Assembly: GCA_018894105.1 (NCBI GenBank)
Contig: CM032126.1
Coordinates: 8,459,001 to 8,523,000, forward strand
Length of the DNA stretch: 64,000 nucleotides
Direction of reading: 5' to 3'
DNA from: Jacaranda mimosifolia
Taxonomy: Eukaryota > Streptophyta > Magnoliopsida > Lamiales > Bignoniaceae
How positions within the stretch are numbered: the first letter of the stretch is position 1; the number at the start of each line of letters is the position of its first letter. Positions 55,290-64,000 of the stretch are shown in pieces. The notes beneath the pieces are model-generated. The model did no database searches. It saw nothing but the letters and a program-made list of their open reading frames with translations, and was not told where the DNA came from. The position numbers and the translations under genes are program-made.

Positions 55290-55478
55290 TTTATGTCAAA
55301 TCAAATTTGAATTTGATTGATGTGTAATATGATGATATGATAGGTTTAGAAAGAGTTTTGGGAAGAAAATGTATATTCTTTCTGAAAAAAATTGTGAGAA
55401 AATGTTTATTTTCAATTTTCATTCCCACATAAAAATGAAAATGGGGCTTGGAAATGAAACCAAACACCCTGTTAGTCT
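55290..55478 (-). mobile_element. MITE, CCCGTTTGG family, right part (split by the Tat element)
   Basis: It continues the element broken at 44822. The sequence ends with AATGAAAATGGGG, GAAATGAAACCAAACACCC, the inverted partner of the left end at 44586. Together the two parts give a foldback element of about 425 bp. Confidence 0.6.
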
Positions 55479-55542
55479 CAGACATACACTGGATCCATCT
55501 TGCTTGGCGTCGGTTTGAAATTATGAATGGATCATGAATTTC

Positions 55543-55852
55543 AGGCCTTCATTCTCAAATTATATTTTCACATTATCTACTATTTAAAAATTAACACACA
55601 TTATTTTATACATTTTTATCCAAGATATTTTTATTTTTATTCTTGAAACATATTTCTCAATAACCCATATATATTTTCTCTCTATTATCATTATTACTAT
55701 CTCTCTCCACCTACAATTTATTAAACCCAATATAATCATTATTTTTTCAACAATCTATTCAAATAAAAAATTATTTTCAACTGATTTTTACTAATTACTT
55801 TTTCAAATGTTGGAAATAATAAAAATGAGAATAAAACCAAATGGGCTTTTAG
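55543..55852 (+). mobile_element. MITE, CCCGTTTGG family copy
   Basis: It shares, in order, TTTTCTCTCTATTATCATTA, CTCTCTCCACCTACAA and TCAACAATCTATTCAAATA blocks with the copies at 17136, 62944 and 63447, and ends AAAACCAAATGGGC. The left end is eroded. It lies about 65 bp from the split copy and in the opposite orientation. Confidence 0.55.
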
Positions 55853-57149
55853 CTTTTGAACTTGGAACTCAATCCATTCCAACCCATTATAGTATGATAT
55901 AGATAAAGGTTAGTTATTATATATGTATTTTTGTAATGGATATACATATTATATATATATTCTATATAAAAGCAATAACATTGCCATAACAAATAATTTA
56001 TGCACTCAATATATCAAAGTAATGTCAGCAATATATAATTTTTCAAGAACTAAACATGGATATATAAATTTTAAATAATTACTCAGTGTTGTCTCAATAA
56101 AATTAGAGGCCTAAGACGAAAAAGTCTTTAATATATAATTAAAAAAATTAATTTTATAAAATTATTAAATTTCTAACACCACTTCCATTTAGTGAACATT
56201 TTGTACTTTTAAGGAAAAAAAAAATTCCCATACAAAATATTACTATGTAAAATTTATTTCTGACCTTTTTGAGATACAAAATTGTTAATTAACTTTTATA
56301 ATTATTTCTTTCAACATTTCATTTTTGATTGATATATAGCATAGCTAACTCATTCTTTCTTGAGACATCATTGAACTTAGGTAAGATTTTTTAATTTTTA
56401 AATTTTTTTTTGACCGGAGCAAAAGAAAAAAAAAATTTAAGAAATAAAACTTTGATAGTGAAAGAAAATTGAAGTTAATATTATTTAATAATTGATATAG
56501 AAATATTATTTAGTAATTAGAATTGAAAAAGAGGAATTATTTAGGAGTTAGTATTGGAAAAGAAGCAAGTAGACAGGGCTTTGACAAGTAACAGAATAAG
56601 GAATAAAAGGATAGGGGAGATTTAGGAGAACCAAAAGCTCTAAAATTTTAATTTATATTTTTTAATTAATTATATTCAATTAATTAATTATTACAATTTT
56701 AAATAATAAGGCCACAAATAAGGGCCCCATACTTTTTCTTTGGTTTTAATTTTTGGAGGCAAACATATGTATGAGGTTTTTAGCCTAAAGGCCTTATATT
56801 TTTTTTATGCCTTTAAAAATAAAAAGCAGGCCTTAGTTTTCTTTACGTCTAAAATATGAAAGAAAAATATATGTAGGAGGCTTTCAAAATTTGAAAGCCC
56901 AAGATGGTTGCCTCTTTTAACTAAAGGTAGAACCATCCATATGACTACTTTATTGTTGATAATATTATATTCTTATATTTAAGAAGTTATTGTAATATTA
57001 TTTTTCTAAAAAAAATATTTATTGATATTTTTAAAATTACATAACGAGAATAATGGGTTTAATGGATCCAACCCATTGGATCTTGAATTTAGGTGGGGCT
57101 AGATCTCGAGTCCATAAATCCTTAACATAATAAGTCCTTGAGTTTTGAC
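55853..57149. other. AT-rich spacer
   Basis: No gene or clear element. There is a TA run near 55951-55966. Phrases such as AAGGCCTTATATTTTT near 56785 suggest old repeats, but I could not define ends. Confidence 0.5.
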
Positions 57150-57845
57150 CAATGTGTTCAAAATCAGACTGGACAATGAACCGGTAACCTTACTTACTGG
57201 TTATCTGGTCGAACCGGTATGACACAATAATAACGTAACAATTATATTTAATTTTATAAAAATATATAATATTTTAATATCACCAAAAAATAAAATTTTC
57301 AATTGATATAGAAAGAATATTATTTAAAAAAAATTTCAACTTGCTTATTTTTAGGTACGTTTTTTAGAAAATAATAATATTTCACAATTAGTCAACTATA
57401 AATAAATAAAAAATAATATTGCACATTAATTTAAGTAATCATTCGTTTTATACTTCAACTCCAAGTAAAAATAAATTCTTCTACGCTAAATGTTCAATAT
57501 AATTTAAGAGAGATAAAACAAAATAAAATAACAAATTAAACATAAATATTCACACATAATTACCACTTCATTAAATTTCAAGAAAATAAATTCATATTTC
57601 AAAAAATTATATGTCCAAAATCTTTAATCATAATTTTCAACTCACAATTTCTTTTTTCATTTTTTTTTAAAAAAAATTAAAATTAAAAAAGAAGATGAAG
57701 AGTGAACTAGTTGAACTGGTCCGATTTTGACCGGTTCAACCGATTTTTGACCGATTTTGACCAAGCTTCAACCGAACCAGATTGGCCACCGATCATAGGT
57801 TTGACCGGTCGGACCGGCCAGTCTGGTCCAGTTTTCGAATCACTG
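57150..57845. mobile_element. hAT-type non-autonomous element, perfect 8-bp target duplication
   Basis: The left end CAATGTGTTCAAAATC pairs with the right end, which reads CAGTGATTCGAAAACTGG when reverse complemented. GTTTTGAC flanks both sides exactly (57142-57149 and 57846-57853). Subterminal GACCGGTTC/GAACCGGT motifs are repeated inside. The 696-bp body has no transposase. The small open frames at 57707-57916 come from the repeated motif. Confidence 0.8.
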
Positions 57846-57853
57846 GTTTTGAC

Positions 57854-59836
57854 AAACTTGCTCCAAACCCTCTTCACTACGATTCCTGTGTAAAATTCGA
57901 CCATATTGTACGGCATGCAAAAGACTGTCTCGCATGTATTGTCTAAAATACTTTATCATATGCATGCCTAACAAATATGTATGTTCTGTAAAGATCTTCC
58001 TAACAATTGTAACATTTCAACAATTATAAATACACCCCAAATATTTGAGAGTTACAAAAATTCATTTCAATTTATCGTTCACTTTGATTGATTAATAATT
58101 TCATTTTTTCTTTTTTCTCCTTTTCTCAATTGTTCCCATCCTACTTAGACCATCTCAAATCTTGAATCTATTTTAGGGTCTATTTTTTTGCCACATCAGC
58201 AGAAATAACACTCCAAAAATATAGCACCTCAAATAGGAATTTTCTTTTCTAGCCCAAGATTCTATTTTTGATATTATTTTAATGTAAATAAATATTATTT
58301 CGACATATTTAGACTATTCTATTTTATTTTTTGTATCTATGTTTTCATCAATTATTACTTGATATCAATTTTTTAAAAAAAATATTTTAAAAAAATAATT
58401 AATAATTGAAAAAAATATTTTGTTAAGCAACTGAACCTGAACCTGAAGAAAAAAGAACAATACAAATAAATTTATGCAATAACCAATAAGTCAAAAAAAT
58501 ATAATTTTACAATTAAATTTTTTGAAATATATGAAATAGTTTTTCTTGAAATACATGGAATATATAGTTATATATATATTTAAAATTTACTCATAAATTA
58601 ATATAATTTTTGAAATTCTTTACATTATTAAAATAAATTAAGTAAAATAAGAAATAAAACCTTGGTTAAGGTTCTAAATATTGAATCTTGATTAAAAAAT
58701 TTATATTTAGATCCTAAATAGCACTTGAGTTGGAACAATTCAAATGTTATTTTGAAAATAGCACTCCAAATGGACCACCATTGGAATTGATCTTATTGTG
58801 CGAGAATTTAAATTATTGTTTTTGCTAGTTTTGAGACTTATGCTTCAAAACATTGTTTTAGGTTCGTAATTTTTGAACTTGCAGTGTTACAACTCAAAAA
58901 ATAAAAATAAATGTTGTATTTGAAAGATGATTGCAGGAAAATAATTAGCATTAATGCGAGACAAAATCACATTAAAAGAGAAAAATCCAACTCTTATATG
59001 GACACATTTTTTCTCGTTGTCAGTGCCAAAATTTTCTAAGCAATCTCGTTATTCTTATTCGTAACTGTTATTCTGCTTAATTTGGTCTACCCAGATTTCA
59101 ACATAGCTAAAGTCAAATATGTTTCGCCTATATTTCACTCAACAAAAATACATACCTCACTCTGAACCTAAGAAGTTTAGTATTGAACGTGGGACGCTCT
59201 AAACCTAACAAGTATTTGTTTTATTATTGTTGAATTGTTCTTCGGGGGTTGGGGCTGCTTCAGTGATTGTTGACTCCACGAAGTCAAAAACCATCTACAA
59301 AAACAAGGGATTTCATGCTGTCTTCAAACATATCAATTCTAGAGGAATTGTAGTTCATTCTTGGGGAAGTACTTGATTGAAGAAGCCCAATGAATATATG
59401 GGAAAAGAACTAACTGGTGGGGTTTGGTTGTATGTCCTCAACTGTAAATTTTTTATAATTTTGGAATGACATTTCTTGCATTAAAATGTCAAAGTTGGTG
59501 ATCTATCTTATACCAGTCTGGAAAATAATGTATTAACTAATTGGAATATTCTCTGTTTCTCAATCCATCTCCTTAATTTCAATTACAGTTTGGAAAAGAA
59601 ATACAAAGAGTGTCTCAATCAATACAAAAATATGCGTATGCTATCAACGGACTTCATCTAGTCAGATGCGTCACTCTATGCAACCAACGGAAAATCTAAT
59701 CTAATCGAATTGAATCGAATTCAATTCGTATATACAGTTTGGGTTTAAAGTCTAATGTTTCTATTTATGGTCTCTATTCAAGCCTTTCTCAAGGTTCTGT
59801 TGTAGAGCAGTTTCTGTGACAACAACTGGAGATCTA
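57854..59836. other. Intergenic spacer and 3' region of the kinase gene
   Basis: AT-rich to about 59000, then of more mixed composition up to the kinase stop at 59837. The last few hundred bases should hold its 3' untranslated region. No other gene is supported. Confidence 0.5.
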
Positions 59837-62144
59837 CTAGATTATGCCCCTATTTTTATGACCCTCGAGGAGTTTCTGCCTCTGGTTATACTGACCACTC
59901 TCCTTTCTCCTTTTCGTTTCCCTTGAAAATTCTTTCTGGGAATCACTATCTGTTGAAACTGCAAACACAAATGTGCCAATTAGAATGTCATCAAGATCTT
60001 TCAAGGGCTCCAAAACTTTAATCACTTCATTCATTTTCGGTCTAAGCTTAGGCCGGTGGCTTAAGCATTGATAAGCTATTGCTGCTGCCTTCTGAGCCCC
60101 TACTTCGGGGTACTGGCCTTCGAGCCTTGGATCCATTACTCTGCTGAGCTTCCTGGGATTCTTCAACACAGGCCTGGCCCAGTCCGCAAGGTTCTGTTCT
60201 CTGTGAGGACGGCTTTTATCTACTGATTTTCGTCCCGTTAGAAGCTCCAACAGTACTACTCCAAAGCTGTATACATCGCTTGCCGCTGTCAAATGACCTG
60301 CACAATATATTTAATCAGATCATTAATTCATATTTCACCATAATACAAAGTACTTGCGAGTCAATCAAAACAAGTATATATGGAGATCAAGAAAGTTTCA
60401 ATTACCTGTCATGATGTATTCAGGTGCAGCATAGCCTTGTGTGCCCATAATTCGTGTGGAAACGTGTGTGTCGTCTCCTTCTGGACCATCTGTAGCAAGC
60501 CCAAAGTCCGAGAGCTTCGCAGTGTAATCCTGAAAACCAGATGGAATAGAAGCGACTATGAGAGAAGTACACACAAAGAGTACATGATGATAAAGAATGA
60601 GAAGAACTATAAACAAACTTACGGAGTCCAGCAAAATGTTTGAAGCTTTAAAATCACGGTATATGACCGGTTTTTCAGCTTCATGGAGGAAGGCAAGCCC
60701 TTTTGCAGCTCCAAGAGCAATCTTCATTCTTGTTGACCATGGAAGTGAAACTGTAAATCCTGTCACAAAAACCAAAATCTTCTCAGTTCCATTCAGAAAT
60801 TAGATTGTTTAGATTGAGGTAAACAAAATCAAAGTAATGATCAAAATTGAAATCAATTAATACGTACGCCATATCAAAAATCTCTTCGTATTTTATTTGT
60901 TACATAAATATTTAAGATCTTTTCTTCCAAACAACTGCATGAAATTCTTAGTCCTGTCCTAAAGTTTTAATGAAGTACTAAAATACGCAAAATTCTTGGC
61001 CCTGGTGTACAAGTCATGTACTAAAATCAACAATATTTTCAATTTGAGGAATGGTTTTAACAAGCTTATATACAGAAATGTCCAGTGAAATTCATTACTA
61101 GTTGCCATCTGCTGTTCAGAAGTGACAGTTTAATAACCAAATGCCATGCTTAACAAGATAAAGTTGAGCATGGATTTGTTTAACAAATTTGTTGACAAAT
61201 CAGTGTGCGTGTGCGTGTTTATATACATATACACACACAACAGTGGCACATCAAATGTCGACTTCCAACCAAAGAACAAACAGCCTATGGGCTTTTTCTG
61301 AATACTTTTCGTATCAAATTAAGCTCTTTTACAACAAGTTGATCCAGTCGAAGACCAAATAAAAATATAGCTCTAGTGAATTACAGCTATATTGTTTAAG
61401 TAGGGAGTCCAACAATCTTGAATTAATAAAGTTAAGAAAAGTACAAACACAAAAAAAAAAAAAAAAGGACAAATTAAAATACAGCTTACTTCTGAAGAGT
61501 TGATTTTCCAGGCTGCCTCTGGGCATGTATTCATATACCAGAAGCCTGTGTTCTTCTTCACAACAGTATCCAATCAGCTTCACCAAATGTGGATGTCTTA
61601 ATTGCCCAAGAAAAATAACTTCAGTCTGTTGATTAATTTCAATGGCAAGAAAAAAACAAATAAAAAGAAAAATCAGTTATATCAGATCAAGATAATGCGA
61701 CAGAAATTCAAATTGGCTTCTAAGTCTGATAATAACATGAAAGAATGTAAGTTGCATATATACCAGCCATTCTCTATGGCCCTGTGCGCCTTCCAAATCC
61801 AAAAGCTTAACCGCCACGGGCTGAGCCTTCAAACCGGGCCTCATCTTGTCATCAATGAAGCCCTTGTGAACCGGCCCGAACCCGCCTTCACCAAGAAAAT
61901 TACTGGATGAGAAGTTCTGGGTTATCAGCTTCAGTTCCTGGAGCGTGAAGACGTGGAGATTGGAGCCCGCCAGGGAAATGGACAGATCCTCCGAAAGCGT
62001 CGTCGAACTGCTCAAATCCGAGAACAAAAACCTTTGTAATGATGATTGCTTGGAGACCGATTTCTTTTGATCCGGGTTCGGGCTGTCGAGCTTGAAACAG
62101 CTGGGAAAATAGTTCTGCCATTTCATCTTCTTCTTCACTGCCAT
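59837..62144 (-). CDS. RIPK: Receptor-like cytoplasmic kinase, subfamily VII (RIPK-like), 412 aa
   Basis: Five exons (61764-62144, 61490-61625, 60623-60759, 60406-60529, 59837-60297) join at GT-AG sites to 412 residues. Kinase motifs are intact: [11 protein letters not shown] (85-95), the ATP lysine K113 in [16 protein letters not shown] with D208, DFGLA with D226, and [10 protein letters not shown]. There is no receptor or membrane segment. The N-terminus [18 protein letters not shown] is basic with one cysteine and lacks a glycine at position 2, so N-myristoylation is not expected. Blocks such as [20 protein letters not shown] match Arabidopsis RIPK (At2g05940, from memory). RIPK phosphorylates RIN4 in immune signalling and is linked to root-hair and ROS responses. 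The short Ser/Arg-rich tail differs most from Arabidopsis. Confidence 0.94.
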
Positions 62145-62205
62145 TGATTATCCTTATTATGATAAATGGTTGATGATGGGATTTATGTGCAATGGTGTTA
62201 GAAGG

Positions 62206-62213
62206 TTTATATA
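62206..62213 (-). promoter_or_regulatory. TATA box of the RIPK-like gene
   Basis: The minus strand reads CTCTATATAAACC about 65 bp before the ATG at 62144. The motif is a near-perfect plant TATA box; the spacing implies a short leader of about 30-40 nt. Confidence 0.6.
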
Positions 62214-62943
62214 GAGACAGAGCTTATATGCTTTCAAATGACCATCTGCCCTCTGTCTTTGTATTGTACCAGGTAAATTCGTGGTGGCCTTTTATAGGAC
62301 TCCACTTTAATTAATGATTGATTCCATCTGCTGTACTTATTTGTTTATATATACATATAATATAATTCATGCAGAACACCATATCGTATGATAGATAACA
62401 GAAGATTGTGTGTGCTCCTTCACTACATTATTTTACATACTCCTTTAATTGCTCCGATACTACCCATTCATTTTGATCTGACACGAATTTTAGATCAAGT
62501 TGAAAAATTAAGGGAATATTTGGTTATGTTTTTTTTTCGTAAGATTTTATTATGTATTTATTATATATTTTAGGAGAGAGAATTTTTTATTGGAACAATC
62601 AAATCGATGTATTTTTGGGATGAAAATGAAATTGAGCAATTTTTTTAATGTAAGAATAATAATAAAATATATATAATGTGTATATATATAATATGTATGT
62701 ATATGTGTGTTTTGAAGAAAAATGAGAATATATTCGATTATATTTTTCCAAAACAACATTATCTTGGAAAACTATAACCAAATGTTCCCCAAACTTTTGA
62801 TACTTTAATAATATAATAGTGTCAAAATTAGTGATTCAGAGTTAGCAATATTATATTAAAATTTATATAATATGATAATATTGATGGAAAAGGAAAACAC
62901 CCTTTAAGTTTCGCATCTCCTTTTATGAATTCTGGCTCAATGT

Positions 62944-63288
62944 CTAAGACCCCGTTTGGTTTCATTTTCATAGTTCCTTTTTTTATTTTCTACTATTTAA
63001 GAAATAAAATACACCACTTTTTATACGTTTTCATCCAACATTATTTTCATTTTCATTTTCAAAGCACATTCTCCAATAACCTATATATCTTCTCCCAATA
63101 ACCTATATATTTTATCTCTCTATTCCATTATTTCTATCTTTATCTACCTACAACCTATTAAAATCAATATAATAAGCTATTTTTCAATAATTTATCCAAA
63201 TACAAATTTATTTTCAACTCATTTTCATTAACTAACTTTTTAAATTTTAGAAATGATGAAAATGAAAATGAAACCAAACGGAGCCTTA
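62944..63288 (+). mobile_element. MITE, CCCGTTTGG family copy
   Basis: Intact ends: left CTAAGACCCCGTTTGG, right (reverse complement) CTAAGGCTCCGTTTGG. Subterminal TTTCATTTTCA and TGAAAATGAAA continue the inverted repeat. The 345-bp body is AT-rich and non-coding. This is the clearest copy for defining the family. Confidence 0.7.
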
Positions 63289-63446
63289 GTGCCTGCTTGA
63301 TATATTTTCATTTTCATTGTTTATTTTTAATATTTTTAATAATTAAAACATTAGTTATAATTTTAAAAACAAAATAAAATTTTGAAAAAGTTAGTTATTT
63401 CATTTAAATATTGAAATATATTTGCTAAGACCAGTGCCTTGACTTT

Positions 63447-63763
63447 GGGCCAGTTTGATTTCATTTTCACATTTTTTACTATTTAAAAATTGAAAAGTAT
63501 CACTTTATGCATACTTTTATTTTCATTCTCCAAACATATTTCTTAATAACTTATATATATATTCTCTCAATAACCTATATATTTTCTCTCTATACTATCA
63601 CTATTACTATTTATCTCCACCTAAAATTTATTAAAACTAACATAGTCATTATTGTTCCAACAACTTATCCAAATGCAAACTCGTTTTCAACTTATTTTCA
63701 ATTATTAATTTTTTAAATTTTAAAAATAATAAAAATAAAAATGAAGATAAAACCAAACGGGCC
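63447..63763 (+). mobile_element. MITE, CCCGTTTGG family copy
   Basis: The left end GGGCCAGTTTGATTTCATTT pairs with the right end, which reads GGCCCGTTTGGTTTTATCTT when reverse complemented. It lies in the same orientation as 62944-63288, about 160 bp away. The body aligns block by block with that copy. Confidence 0.7.
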
Positions 63764-64000
63764 TTTTATTTTCTATTACTTTAAGTTAGGTCCAATCATT
63801 TAATATGCGGGCGCAGTCTAAATTGTGTATGAGTGAGTAGGTGTACCTTTGATTGTTCATAGATAATTCATTTGCCAATTTTCGTATAAAATATGTTCGA
63901 TAAAAAATATTTATTTTAAATGTAGAGTATAATTTAAATATTTTGAAACAAATAAGTGAAATGTACTAGATAGATTGTGATAGCTAAAAACAAATGGATA

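Larger units (their letters stand above)
62214..64000. other. Upstream region of the kinase gene and AT-rich spacer
   Basis: After the likely promoter (to about 62400) the stretch is AT-rich, with TA/TG runs near 62680-62710 and two tandemly placed MITEs (62944-63288 and 63447-63763). A partial reverse-oriented relative may lie between them (about 63290-63425). No gene is supported. Confidence 0.55.

Overview
The window is nuclear DNA of a flowering plant, very probably a eudicot. It has small intron-containing genes with GT-AG splice sites, long AT-rich spacers and many plant-type transposable elements. Five protein genes can be read: a LURP-one-related protein (1876-2907, minus), a cysteine-rich type C G-protein gamma subunit of the AGG3 class (21798-23823, plus), an SBT1.8-like secreted subtilase (26238-29157, minus), the RING subunit RBX1 of cullin ubiquitin ligases (35392-38762, minus) and a RIPK-like receptor-like cytoplasmic kinase (59837-62144, minus). 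All five give complete reading frames when exons are joined at canonical splice sites, and each product has the normal length for its family.

The rest is mostly repeats. A decayed L1-type LINE lies at about 6200-11957. A non-autonomous Mutator-like element with about 230-bp terminal inverted repeats, a 9-bp target duplication and a GC-rich core lies at 24218-25666. A 10.5-kb Ty3/gypsy element of the Tat type (44823-55284) has paired 659-bp LTRs, a 5-bp target duplication, broken gag-pol, a 66-bp tandem array and a spliced antisense gene remnant. Several hAT-like non-autonomous elements have 8-bp target duplications, one nested in another. A family of short foldback elements has ends like CCCGTTTGG, and one copy is split by the Tat element. 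Two Helitron-like remnants may lie at 39.7-43.8 kb.

The genes are not an operon and share no pathway. The gene order is still informative. From memory of Arabidopsis locus numbers, LOR6, SBT1.8 and RIPK lie together on chromosome 2 (At2g05910, At2g05920, At2g05940), while RBX1, AGG3 and LOR16 lie together on chromosome 5 (At5g20570, At5g20635, At5g20640). The window interleaves both sets, as expected of an unfractionated ancestral block.

I found no credible tRNA, rRNA, CRISPR array or wholly new gene system. The least explained items are the GC-rich cores carried in AT-rich elements (24.9-25.2 kb and 32.9-33.05 kb) and the spliced antisense gene of the Tat element. All coordinates, splice sites and difference counts were read by eye.
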